Notes under the pieces: model-generated
The model's database searches: none
The model's input: the letters and a program-made list of their open reading frames with translations, nothing else
Told to the model about the DNA's origin: nothing
Origin: JBCBDX01 sp038529265
Lineage (GTDB): Bacteria > Pseudomonadota > Alphaproteobacteria > Rhizobiales > Rhizobiaceae
NCBI GenBank assembly: GCA_038529265.1
Contig: JBCBDX010000003.1
Coordinates: 310,001-374,000 of the forward strand
Direction: 5' to 3'
DNA length: 64,000 nt
Translations under genes and position numbers: made by a program
Part shown: one piece after another, positions 1-7,568 of the stretch
Layout of the letters: every line of letters starts with the position of its first letter
How positions within the stretch are numbered: the stretch's first letter is position 1

Positions 1-506
1 CCCTCTCCATGACGACAACCATTGAAAATGGCTTTGGATCGCGGCTCATGTCTGGTGGTTTTTTGCTCAACAACGAGTTGACGGATTTTTCTTTCCGCTC
101 GCATAGCGATGGTGTGCCGATTGCCAACCGCGTAGAACCGGGGAAACGGCCCCGGTCATCGATGTCTCCGACAATTGTCATGCGCAATGGCGCACCTTAT
201 CTGGTTGTTGGTTCGCCGGGCGGCAGCCGCATCATCGGTTATGTTGCCCAAGCGATCGTCGGGGTTTTGGACTGGGGGTTGGATGTACAGTCCGCCGTTG
301 CCATGCCGCACCGTGTCAACCGCTTCGGGACCTTTGATCTTGAAGCGGAGACATCAGCCGCCGCAGACCAGTCTGCTCTCGAGGCCATGGGATATGAAGT
401 CAATGTGCGGTCTCTGACTTCGGGTCTGCACGCCATCCTCATTGAAGGCGACACATTGATTGGTGGCGCTGATCCCCGGCGCGAAGGCATTGCCATCGGG
501 GAGTAG
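1..506 (+). CDS. ggt: Gamma-glutamyltransferase, C-terminal part (5'-truncated by window edge)
   Basis: This is the C-terminal end of a gamma-glutamyltransferase, the Ntn-hydrolase that transfers or hydrolyses the gamma-glutamyl group of glutathione and related peptides, usually in the periplasm. The reading frame is open from the first bases, and the first ATG at position 9 is internal. Visible family motifs are GFGSRLMSGGFLLNNEL, the PGKRPRSSMSPTIV stretch and the GSPGGSRII oxyanion loop near the end of the small subunit. The catalytic Thr lies upstream, outside the window. The gene converges on the ABC transporter operon, with a short stem-loop between the two stop codons. Family assignment is firm; the enzyme's substrate preference cannot be told. 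Confidence 0.9.
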   Translation, partial: LSMTTTIENGFGSRLMSGGFLLNNELTDFSFRSHSDGVPIANRVEPGKRPRSSMSPTIVMRNGAPYLVVGSPGGSRIIGYVAQAIVGVLDWGLDVQSAVAMPHRVNRFGTFDLEAETSAAADQSALEAMGYEVNVRSLTSGLHAILIEGDTLIGGADPRREGIAIGE

Positions 507-522
507 ACTTGTGGTGTCGTCA

Positions 523-546
523 AGCGACCTGTTGGCTCAGGTCGCT
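523..546. terminator. Stem-loop between convergent genes
   Basis: Perfect 8-bp inverted repeat AGCGACCT / AGGTCGCT with an 8-base loop, lying across the gap between the ggt stop and the permease stop. It has no strong T tract, so it is a possible bidirectional terminator only. Confidence 0.4.
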
Positions 547-1298
547 TCGCGCTCCGCCCAACCTGCAAAGGTTTTTTCAAGCCATACCACGATGTAATAG
601 AGCAGAATGCCCAAGGCGGCCAAAGCGATCAGAACGGCGAACATCAGCGGGTAGTCTGAGTTCGTTTTGCCACTATCAAACAAAGCGCCAAGCCCGCGTC
701 CGTGAGGCGAGACAATTTCCATCAGATTGGTGCCGATGAAGGCAAGGGTCACGGCGACTTTCAGTGCACCGAAAAATTCTGGCAACGTTTTCGGCAAAGC
801 GATCTTCCAGAAGATCGTGAATTTGGACGCGCCCAACGAACGCAAAATATCCCGATACTCCGGCTCCAAGGTCGAGAGGCCTATTGAAACCGAAACAGCG
901 ATTGGAAAGAACGAAATCATGAAGGCGATCAGCACTGTGTTGAAGTCGTGAGCGCCGACAAAAATAAGTGCGATAATCGGGACAACGGTTGCCTTTGGTA
1001 TGGCGTTAAAGCCGACAAGCAGCGGGTAGAGCGCTTCTCGCATCGTGCGCGAAAAGCCCATGATCATACCGATAGCGGTGCCGACAAAAATGGCGAGCAC
1101 AAGACCTACCACTGTTCGCCAAAGGGTCTGCCAGCCCATCTCAATAAAAAGTTCCCAATAGCGCACATAGGCAGGCCACAGGTCGCTCGGTGATGCCATC
1201 TTGTAGTTTGGCCAGTCATTGATCCAGACCAATGCTTCCCAGAGAAAAAGGAAGATGATGATGGCAAGCGTCGGGACGGCGATTTTTTGGAGGCTCAT
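537..1298 (-). CDS. ABC transporter permease (NMT1/SsuC/ThiX-type uptake system)
   Basis: Inner-membrane permease of a binding-protein-dependent importer (BPD_transp_1 fold), 253 residues with about six membrane segments. The cytoplasmic EAA-type coupling loop is visible at about residues 147-170 (EYRDILRSLGAS through IALP). The length and layout match the SsuC/TauC/ThiX branch, which imports sulfonates, nitrate or pyrimidine precursors. It is the last gene of a three-gene operon: its ATG overlaps the TGA of the ATPase gene (ATGA), so translation is probably coupled. The substrate should follow that of the NMT1-like binding protein upstream and is not settled by the sequence. Confidence 0.9.
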   Translation of the reverse strand: MSLQKIAVPTLAIIIFLFLWEALVWINDWPNYKMASPSDLWPAYVRYWELFIEMGWQTLWRTVVGLVLAIFVGTAIGMIMGFSRTMREALYPLLVGFNAIPKATVVPIIALIFVGAHDFNTVLIAFMISFFPIAVSVSIGLSTLEPEYRDILRSLGASKFTIFWKIALPKTLPEFFGALKVAVTLAFIGTNLMEIVSPHGRGLGALFDSGKTNSDYPLMFAVLIALAALGILLYYIVVWLEKTFAGWAEREAT

Positions 1299-2110
1299 TG
1301 GGCTGCCTCCAATTGCGGTTCTTCTGCTGACGCGCGGCCTTGGGCGATTTCAATCTGATGGCGCAGTATGTTGAGCTGTTCGGCAGCGGTTGGCGTGTAA
1401 AGATCATCAATAGACCTTTCCGCGCTCGCGCCTGGAATTTTCATCTTGTACTGCGCGGTGGCAGGGCGCCCGGAAAGCACCACGACCTCATCGGCAAGGA
1501 AAATGGACTCACGTAAATCGTGCGTGATGAGCAGTGCGGTAAAAGGTTCTTCGGCGCGCAGATCATGCATTGTCTGCCACAAATCTTCGCGGGTGAAGGC
1601 GTCGAGCGCGCCAAACGGCTCATCGAGTATCAGGACTTCGGGCTTGTGTACAATTGACCGGCACAGCGAAGCACGTTGACGCATACCTCCTGACAGCTCG
1701 GAAGGGCGCTTGTCTTCAAAGCCTTCCAAGCCAACCAATGACAGCAATTCGCGGGCGCGTGCTTCCCGGTCTTTGCGAGGCATGGATTGGGCGACGATTT
1801 CCAGCGGCAGGATTACATTGTCGAGGATCGAGCGCCATTCGAGCAGTACCGGGTTCTGGAAGGCCATGCCGACGGTTTTCTTGGGGCCTTTGACCAGTTC
1901 GCCATGGAGCCAGACTTCCCCTTCATCGGGGCGCATCAGTCCGGCGATAAGACGGGTCAGCGTTGACTTTCCGCAACCGGAAGGGCCGACAACGGCACAG
2001 AACTCGCCTTCCTTGATGGCGATGTTCAGATCATTGAGGACCGGTAAGCGCTCTTTGTTGGGCAGTTTGTAGGCGTGTGTAACGCTCTTGATATCAATCA
2101 GATTGGCCAT
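1295..2110 (-). CDS. ABC transporter ATP-binding protein
   Basis: Cytoplasmic ATPase that powers the adjoining permease, 271 residues. Walker A GPSGCGKST is at about 42-50, the signature LSGGMRQ at 139-145 and Walker B VLILDEP at 159-165, followed by the D-loop and a switch His in LLITHD. It belongs to the nitrate/sulfonate/taurine importer ATPase group (SsuB/TauB/ThiY-like). The C-terminal 40 residues are a poorly conserved tail ending in Glu/Ala/Gln. It lies between the binding protein and the permease on the same strand. Confidence 0.92.
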   Translation of the reverse strand: MANLIDIKSVTHAYKLPNKERLPVLNDLNIAIKEGEFCAVVGPSGCGKSTLTRLIAGLMRPDEGEVWLHGELVKGPKKTVGMAFQNPVLLEWRSILDNVILPLEIVAQSMPRKDREARARELLSLVGLEGFEDKRPSELSGGMRQRASLCRSIVHKPEVLILDEPFGALDAFTREDLWQTMHDLRAEEPFTALLITHDLRESIFLADEVVVLSGRPATAQYKMKIPGASAERSIDDLYTPTAAEQLNILRHQIEIAQGRASAEEPQLEAAQ

Positions 2111-2175
2111 GGTGCCACTTTGATAATTGAGTGCCCGCCGCGCAAGTCAAATGGCTGTGCGCGGCGGAACCGAAC

Positions 2176-3186
2176 TTATTTAAGCATCCGCATGTCCGCG
2201 GCCGGGAGGAACTCCGACGTGAAATAAAGTGACGCATCGGGCTCGTTCTGGAACTCATAGGTCTGGCCCAGTTGCTCGATGGCAGCGGCCATACGTGCAT
2301 CATCAATACCGCCCACACCGTTTTCCATTGCAAACTCGGTCATGATGTTGTCGGCAAGAACCATTTGCATGCGGTTCAACTCGAGGTCCTTGTCGATGGC
2401 GACGTTGCGCTCGCCAACGGCGTCAATGGCTTTTGCCGGATCAGCAATTGTATCCTGCAGACCCTTTGCGACTGCGCGCAGAAACGCCGTCACCGTCTCA
2501 CCGTTTTCGGCAGCCCAATCGGTGTTGACCAGAACCGCGTTTCCATAAAGCTGCAGTCCATGGTCAGCCATCAGAATGACTTCGATGTCATCCTCCGGCA
2601 CGCCCAAACGCATCAGGTTCTGTTTCGATGAGAAGGAGAAACCGGCAACGGCATCAACTTCGCCTTCAGCGAGCATTGGTTCGCGCGTCGGGAAACCGAC
2701 CGGTTCAACGGTTACCTGTTCAGGATCAATGCCTGTCAATTCCGCAAAGACGGGGAACTGAGCCCACGCTGCATCCGGTGGTGGCGCACCCAGCGTGCGG
2801 CCTTCCAAATCTTTAGGCGCCATCACACCCTGCGACTTACGGCCAACGATGGCGAAAGGCGGCTTGTCATACATCATCATCACAGCGGTGATCGGCGCGC
2901 CAGGGTTTTGATCCAAAAAGCGGATGACGGAGTTGATGTCACCAAAACCGAGCGGAAAGGCCCCGGTGGCAATTTTGGGGATCGTTGATGTTGAGCCGGT
3001 GCCAGCTTCAATGGTCACATCCAGACCTTCGGCGGCAAAGTGGCCATTATCGATAGCGGAAAAGAAAATGCCTGATGGCGCTTCAAATTTCCAATCCAGT
3101 GCAAATGGCACTTCGATGTTTTGGGCAAAGGCAGTGCCAGCAGAAATAACGCCTGCGGCAGCTGCGAGAAGCAGTCTTTTTAACAA
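2176..3186 (-). CDS. ABC transporter substrate-binding protein, NMT1/THI5-like
   Basis: Periplasmic binding protein of the importer encoded downstream, 336 residues from a TTG start at 3186. That start is chosen because GGGAG sits 6 bases upstream and the product then begins with a clean Sec signal peptide (LKRLLLAAAAGVISAGTAFA, cleaved before Q). The frame stays open to 3465, but the added stretch has no signal-like or conserved sequence. Family features are the start of the mature protein (VPFALDWKFEAPSGIFF), the GDINSVIRF segment and the LEGRTLGAP motif, typical of NMT1/THI5-like proteins that bind thiamine-pyrimidine precursors or small organic anions. First gene of the operon. The ligand is not determinable here. 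Confidence 0.88.
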   Translation of the reverse strand: MLKRLLLAAAAGVISAGTAFAQNIEVPFALDWKFEAPSGIFFSAIDNGHFAAEGLDVTIEAGTGSTSTIPKIATGAFPLGFGDINSVIRFLDQNPGAPITAVMMMYDKPPFAIVGRKSQGVMAPKDLEGRTLGAPPPDAAWAQFPVFAELTGIDPEQVTVEPVGFPTREPMLAEGEVDAVAGFSFSSKQNLMRLGVPEDDIEVILMADHGLQLYGNAVLVNTDWAAENGETVTAFLRAVAKGLQDTIADPAKAIDAVGERNVAIDKDLELNRMQMVLADNIMTEFAMENGVGGIDDARMAAAIEQLGQTYEFQNEPDASLYFTSEFLPAADMRMLK

Positions 3187-3298
3187 TTTTGGACTCCCTG
3201 TCGTTAGAGGCCCCAAACTTGACCCTATGGCGAGAAAATGTGCAAGCAAGATTTTGCGTATTAATTGTGCAGTTAGCCGAACGGGAGGGCCAGATGCA

Positions 3299-4549
3299 CT
3301 ATTGTGCCGCGACCTTTTCCAGCCATTTGCGGGTCGGGATGTCTGTGCACAGGTCAATTGCCCTGCGATATGCGGCCTTTGATTTGGGTTCATCCCCCGC
3401 TTGACGATGCAGATAAGCAGCCGTTGCCCAATATGGTTGGAAGGCACCCGCGCTCTCTTTTTCAATCGTTGCCAGCGCCTTTAGTCCTGCTTGACCGCCG
3501 TAGGCATGTCCAACGGCTGCAGCGCGCGCGACGGCTGCGCCGATGTTTGGTGTCAGGGCCAGCAATCCGTCATAGAGTTGGGCAATGGATGCCCAATCCG
3601 TATGAGCTGTTTTGGCGCGGTTGCAATGGACCAGTTGGATTGCTGCCTCGATCTGGAAGCGTCCGGGCATTTGCATCGCCGAGGCCCGCTTGAGCAAAAA
3701 CTGTCCACGTTGGATCAGCGGCATATGCCAGTCGCGGACATCCTGCTGGTCGATGGGCACATGCGTGCCTTGCGCATCCAGCCGTGCCGCCCGCCTTGCC
3801 GATGAAAAGGCAAGCAGTGCGGCCAGACCCAGCGCTTCTGCCTCATCGGGTAATATATCGGAGACAATTGTTGAGAGATAAAGCGCTTCTGAAGCTGTAT
3901 CTCTTGTTACATCCGGGCTTTGAGTATCTTGCCAGGAGAGGGAATAGGCCGCGTAGATTGCCTGAAGCACAGCTTCGAGCCGCGGTTCGATGTCCGCTTG
4001 TTCAGGTATTTCAAAAGGTATCCTTGCGTCCTTGATCTTGCGCTTGGCGCGGACCAGACGTTGGGCAAGCGTTGCGCCGGGCATCAGATAGGCGGAGGCA
4101 ATATCATTGGCTTCAAAGCCGAGCACTGTTTGCAGCATGAGCGGCGTATGGACCGAGCCGTCAATGGCCGGGTGAGCGCAAGCAAACATCAGCTTTAAGC
4201 GCTCGTCAGGAATATCGTCGCTTCTTGTTTGTTCGATCACTAATGGGCTGGAAGCCATGGTGAAATCCTCATCATCAATGGAGCCGGCAGCTGTTTTTCG
4301 TGCGGCGCTTTTGGCCACGTCTCGCTGACGGTTTTTAGCGGTTGTCAGCAGCCATGCTTCCGGCGCATCGGGCACACCATTTTCCGGCCAGTTGACCAAC
4401 GCTTTGGCAAAGGCATCGGCAAGTGCGTCTTCTGCTCCGGCAATATCGCCTGATTGTTTGGCGAGTATCGCAATGAGCCGGCCATAGGCTGCACGGGCAA
4501 CATGTTCTGCTTTCGCCCGTGCAATGCTTTCGTGTTTTGCTTGGCTCAC
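3299..4549 (-). CDS. ECF RNA polymerase sigma factor, ECF42-type with C-terminal extension
   Basis: Extracytoplasmic-function sigma factor of 416 residues, about twice the usual ECF length. The N-terminal ~170 residues hold sigma region 2 (with AWLLTTAKNRQRD) and region 4. The IPDERLKLMFACAHPAID stretch between them is a hallmark of the SigJ-like/ECF42 group. Residues from ~185 on form the DUF6596/TPR-like helical domain of that group, thought to regulate it in place of an anti-sigma factor. The start is GTG at 4549, 3 bases after the YCII stop. The upstream neighbour is a YCII/DGPF protein, the characteristic partner of ECF42. The target promoters are unknown. Confidence 0.9.
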   Translation of the reverse strand: MSQAKHESIARAKAEHVARAAYGRLIAILAKQSGDIAGAEDALADAFAKALVNWPENGVPDAPEAWLLTTAKNRQRDVAKSAARKTAAGSIDDEDFTMASSPLVIEQTRSDDIPDERLKLMFACAHPAIDGSVHTPLMLQTVLGFEANDIASAYLMPGATLAQRLVRAKRKIKDARIPFEIPEQADIEPRLEAVLQAIYAAYSLSWQDTQSPDVTRDTASEALYLSTIVSDILPDEAEALGLAALLAFSSARRAARLDAQGTHVPIDQQDVRDWHMPLIQRGQFLLKRASAMQMPGRFQIEAAIQLVHCNRAKTAHTDWASIAQLYDGLLALTPNIGAAVARAAAVGHAYGGQAGLKALATIEKESAGAFQPYWATAAYLHRQAGDEPKSKAAYRRAIDLCTDIPTRKWLEKVAAQ

Positions 4550-4552
4550 GGC

Positions 4553-4924
4553 CTAGCCCGAATGCGGGTTGCCGCCGTCCGGCATGGCTGATGCCCGCAC
4601 TTCGATCAGGCCATAGTGCACTGACGGGCACTTTTCGGCCCAGGCCAGTGCGGCATCCAGGTCGGGCACATCAATCACGAAGGTGCCGCCCAACTGCTCT
4701 TTTGTATCAGCGTAGGGGCCATCCTGGATCTGCTTGCTACCACCCTTTAGCGTGATCGTGGTCGCGGTGGGTGAAGGTTGTAACCAGTCGGTATGGACAA
4801 GCACGCCGGCCTCGTTCAACTGGCGAATATATTCACCGAACACTTGCAGGCTTTGGGCCATGTCCTCTTCGCTGACATCAGCGAATTGGCTTTCATCATT
4901 GTATAAGAAAAATGTGTACTTCAT
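4553..4924 (-). CDS. YciI/YCII (DGPF) family protein
   Basis: Small alpha/beta protein of 123 residues in the YCII-related (DGPF) family. The motif DGPYADTKEQLGG in the second half is the family signature, and the N-terminus MKYTFFLYNDES is typical. These proteins are encoded next to ECF42 sigma factors and are presumed partners or targets of the sigma factor; no biochemical role is established. It sits between an SRPBCC gene (15-base gap) and the sigma gene (3-base gap) on the same strand. GGGGGA lies 8 bases before the ATG. Confidence 0.88.
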   Translation of the reverse strand: MKYTFFLYNDESQFADVSEEDMAQSLQVFGEYIRQLNEAGVLVHTDWLQPSPTATTITLKGGSKQIQDGPYADTKEQLGGTFVIDVPDLDAALAWAEKCPSVHYGLIEVRASAMPDGGNPHSG

Positions 4925-4939
4925 TGGTCGGTTCCCCCT

Positions 4940-5455
4940 TCAAGCAGCCTGCGCGGCTTTGTTCAATTCTTCCAGCCCAAGCTCATAGACAGGGCCGAGC
5001 ATACCATCGAGAAACAGGCCTACGACACGTCCAATCGGGTTGAAGCCGAAGTCTGATTTGGTTGACCAGGTCACTTCCGTTTTGCCGCCTTGTGGCGTCA
5101 AGCGGAACTCGGTGACAGGCTTACCCATGGCACCCAGATCAATCTGCATGGTGACGGACTTGTTTTCTTCCATGGCGACGATGGTTTGCGTGCCCTTGCC
5201 GTCCTTTCCATCAAAGGCAAAGCCGGAACCAATGCCGTGCGACGGGCCGTGCATGGTGATTTTCAGATTCTCATCGTTGACCTTGTACGGATTGAACGTT
5301 TGGAAGCCTTCATTGGATGAAACCAGTGCAAAGACCTTTTCAGCAGGCGCTTCAATGACCGCACTGCGCTCAACGGTTTTTGAAGAAGGCAGGACAAAAG
5401 GTGCTGCAACGATGGCTGCGACGGCAACGGCGCCGATGGTGAGATAAGTGTTCAT
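4940..5455 (-). CDS. SRPBCC (polyketide cyclase/START-like) family protein with N-terminal anchor
   Basis: 171 residues from ATG 5455, chosen because GGAG lies 8 bases upstream; an earlier ATG at 5461 leaves too little spacing. Residues ~3-24 form one hydrophobic segment (signal anchor or signal peptide), followed by a SRPBCC lipid/ligand-binding barrel beginning VERSAVIEAPAEKVFALV and ending with the FDGMLGPVYE-like C-terminal helix. Similar proteins are stress or permeability factors of unknown ligand. It is the first gene of the SRPBCC-YCII-ECF42 operon, diverging from the CoA-transferase genes. Confidence 0.82.
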   Translation of the reverse strand: MNTYLTIGAVAVAAIVAAPFVLPSSKTVERSAVIEAPAEKVFALVSSNEGFQTFNPYKVNDENLKITMHGPSHGIGSGFAFDGKDGKGTQTIVAMEENKSVTMQIDLGAMGKPVTEFRLTPQGGKTEVTWSTKSDFGFNPIGRVVGLFLDGMLGPVYELGLEELNKAAQAA

Positions 5456-5627
5456 TTTCATTCTCCGATCTTGAGTTGGCGAAAGCTATTTTCTTGCGCT
5501 TTCACCACCCAGACGATCGGGACGCGGCTCAATCGACAACGACGACAAAATTTTTATGAATTTTTTTCGGGCCTTTTGAACCGCGGGTCAAACTGGCTAA
5601 TGTCGCATGCAAAGAAAGGCTCAAAAC

Positions 5628-6284
5628 ATGAAGCGTGCGATCAAGGTTTCCGAGGCAGCCGAGATGATACCGGACGGTGCCATATGTCTGATCGGCGGGT
5701 TTATGGGCGTCGGCACGCCTGACCGTTTGATTGATGCGCTGGTGGAAAAGGGTGTCCGCGATCTGACGGTCATTGCCAATGACACGGCGATGCCGGGCAC
5801 CGGTATTGGCAAGCTGATCAGCGCAGGCTGTATTGCGAAAGTCGTCGCTTCGCACATTGGGCTCAATCCTGAAACGCAAAAGAAAATGATCGACGGCGAG
5901 ATTGATTGCACGCTGGTGCCGCAAGGCACGTTGGTCGAGCGCATCCGCGCGGCGGGCGTTGGGCTGGGCGGTGTCTTGACGGCAACCGGTTTGGGAACGC
6001 CGGTCGAAGAGGGCAAGCAGATCGTGGAGGTGGGTGGCAAACCCTATTTGCTGGAAGAACCAATCCAGGCCGATTTCGCGCTGATTGCTGCTAGCCAGGC
6101 TGATTATGTGGGCAACCTCGAATATTCGCTGACCGCGCACAATTTTAATCCGATCATGGCGATGGCGGCAACGACCGTCATTGCGGAACCGGAATCCATT
6201 GTGCCTGTCGGCGTGATCCCGCCGGACCATGTCAAAACGCCGGGCGTTCTCGTCGATCATCTTTTGGAGAGGGCAGGGCGATGA
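5628..6284 (+). CDS. atoD: 3-oxoacid CoA-transferase subunit A (AtoD-like)
   Basis: Alpha subunit of a family I CoA-transferase that moves CoA between acyl-CoA and acetate or acetoacetate, 218 residues. The sequence follows E. coli AtoD closely: GGFMGVGTPDRLIDAL near the N-terminus, SHIGLNPETQ, LVPQGTL and the C-terminal NFNPIMAMAATTVI. ATG 5628 is preferred to the upstream ATG at 5607 because AGAAAGG lies about 8 bases before it and the length then matches AtoD. Its TGA overlaps the ATG of the beta-subunit gene. No thiolase or transporter gene accompanies the pair, so short-chain fatty acid use is an inference from the family. Confidence 0.93.
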   Translation: MKRAIKVSEAAEMIPDGAICLIGGFMGVGTPDRLIDALVEKGVRDLTVIANDTAMPGTGIGKLISAGCIAKVVASHIGLNPETQKKMIDGEIDCTLVPQGTLVERIRAAGVGLGGVLTATGLGTPVEEGKQIVEVGGKPYLLEEPIQADFALIAASQADYVGNLEYSLTAHNFNPIMAMAATTVIAEPESIVPVGVIPPDHVKTPGVLVDHLLERAGR

Positions 6285-6940
6285 GCATGGACGCCAAGGA
6301 AATCATCGCACGCCGCGTCGCGCTGGAAGTTCAGCCGGATACGCTCGTCAATCTCGGCATCGGTCTGCCATCCATGGTCGCCAATCATCTGCCTGAAGAC
6401 GTGCATGTGTTCTTTCAGGCTGAAAATGGTGTGATCGGTCTCGGCGCCCGCCCGCCGGAAGGGATGGAAGACCCGGATCTGACCGATGCGGGCGGCGGGT
6501 TTGTGACCGCTGTGCCGGGGGCAGCTTCCATCGATAGCGCCATGAGCTTTGGCATCATCCGCGGTGGGCATCTCCACATGACGGTGCTCGGTGGCCTGCA
6601 AGTCGATGAGCGCGGTTATCTCGCCAACTGGACGATCCCCGGCAAGATGGTGCCGGGCATGGGCGGCGCGATGGATCTGGTGGCCGGGGCGCAGCGCGTG
6701 GTCGTTGCCATGACCCACACGGCCAAGGGCAACGCCAAGATCGTCCCGGCCTGCACCCTGCCGCTGACCGCCACGCGAAGGGTCGATCTGATTGTCACCG
6801 AAATGGCGGTGATCAAGCCGACGCAAGAAGGCTTGAAGCTGCTGGAAGTCGGCCCGGGATTTTCGGTCGATGAGGTGGTGAGTGCGACCGAAGCGGCGTT
6901 GATTGTGGATGGTGAGGTGCCGGAGATGTGGTTGGGGTAG
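6281..6940 (+). CDS. atoA: 3-oxoacid CoA-transferase subunit B (AtoA-like)
   Basis: Beta subunit of the same CoA-transferase, 219 residues. It carries the catalytic glutamate in AENG (about E48), preceded by NLGIGLPSMVAN and followed by the MSFGIIRGGH and GKMVPGMGGAMDL stretches typical of AtoA. The start ATG overlaps the upstream stop (ATGA), which couples expression; a second in-frame ATG lies 6 bases on. The gene ends just before the AT-richer region that holds the SLATT/TIR pair. Confidence 0.93.
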   Translation: MSMDAKEIIARRVALEVQPDTLVNLGIGLPSMVANHLPEDVHVFFQAENGVIGLGARPPEGMEDPDLTDAGGGFVTAVPGAASIDSAMSFGIIRGGHLHMTVLGGLQVDERGYLANWTIPGKMVPGMGGAMDLVAGAQRVVVAMTHTAKGNAKIVPACTLPLTATRRVDLIVTEMAVIKPTQEGLKLLEVGPGFSVDEVVSATEAALIVDGEVPEMWLG

Positions 6941-6966
6941 GGGGTGCTTTTTGAATGTATAGAATG

Positions 6967-6978
6967 CCGCCTAGGCGG
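6967..6978. repeat. 12-bp perfect palindrome
   Basis: CCGCCTAGGCGG, a perfect palindrome in the 128-base gap between atoA and the TIR-like gene. It has no T tract, so it is not an obvious intrinsic terminator. It could be a protein-binding site or chance. Confidence 0.35.
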
Positions 6979-7068
6979 TAGACCTGACTTTAGCGCTAGC
7001 TTCCTAACGGCTTAATTCGACAAAGCACTTTTGACATTATTGCTTGCTACCAAATTTGTCTTGGAGTT

Positions 7069-7557
7069 CTAGTCAAAATTCGAATAATATCTCGGACCTC
7101 CGCCTTTATCTGCGGCGCTAAGTCCTTTAAATTCACTAGGCCAGCTATTCATAGCGTGTTTTAGCGCGTCAAGCTTGTATGGAATGTGAACAACGCAGCC
7201 TTTGTCTCGAATGATGGCTGGGCACCTATCGTTGTCCTGCCTATTAATTTTATTTAAGTTGGCGGCGATGATCGGTAAGCCAAGTTCAAGAGCAAGTTCT
7301 AGTTCCCAACGTACGAACTTGTACAAATTTTTTGTTTTCTCGCCGATAAGTACTACAACAGCTGAAGATCTTATCATCCGTTGCCGTAGTTTTGATTTTA
7401 CATATTGCTCTCCTTGAGCGCGACTTGTCATCGTATCGAGATCATGCGCATTCTCATAGCTGAAATTGATGTTCTTGTTCTCCTTCCAACCGTTCATGAA
7501 GGCATAAGCCCATTTATCACTGTCTCCATCAAAGACGACATATGCAGCGCCTATCAT
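7069..7557 (-). CDS. TIR-like domain protein (ThsB/MTH538 type), candidate defence signal enzyme
   Basis: 162 residues from ATG 7557, preferred because AAAGGAG lies 7 bases upstream; a longer frame starts at 7593 inside the upstream gene. The protein is essentially one TIR-like domain of the DUF1863/MTH538 family, to which Thoeris ThsB belongs: AAYVVFDGDSD at the N-terminus, WAYAFMNGW, the NAHD strand, SSAVVVLIGEKT and the RWELELA helix. Glu85 in the WE motif is at the position expected for the TIR NADase glutamate. Family members make nucleotide messengers from NAD; that activity here is inferred. It follows the SLATT gene by 11 bases, with its ribosome-binding site at the end of that gene. 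No ThsA-like partner is nearby. Confidence 0.8.
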   Translation of the reverse strand: MIGAAYVVFDGDSDKWAYAFMNGWKENKNINFSYENAHDLDTMTSRAQGEQYVKSKLRQRMIRSSAVVVLIGEKTKNLYKFVRWELELALELGLPIIAANLNKINRQDNDRCPAIIRDKGCVVHIPYKLDALKHAMNSWPSEFKGLSAADKGGGPRYYSNFD

Positions 7558-7568
7558 CCGAATCTCCT

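Noticed and set aside
3187..3465. N-terminal extension of the substrate-binding protein
   Set aside because: A TTG with GGGAG directly precedes a perfect signal peptide; the extension has no conserved sequence and would bury the signal.
5529..6260. Minus-strand frame of 243 codons over atoD
   Set aside because: The plus strand encodes a clear AtoD; the minus product is His/Arg/Asp-rich antisense without a family.
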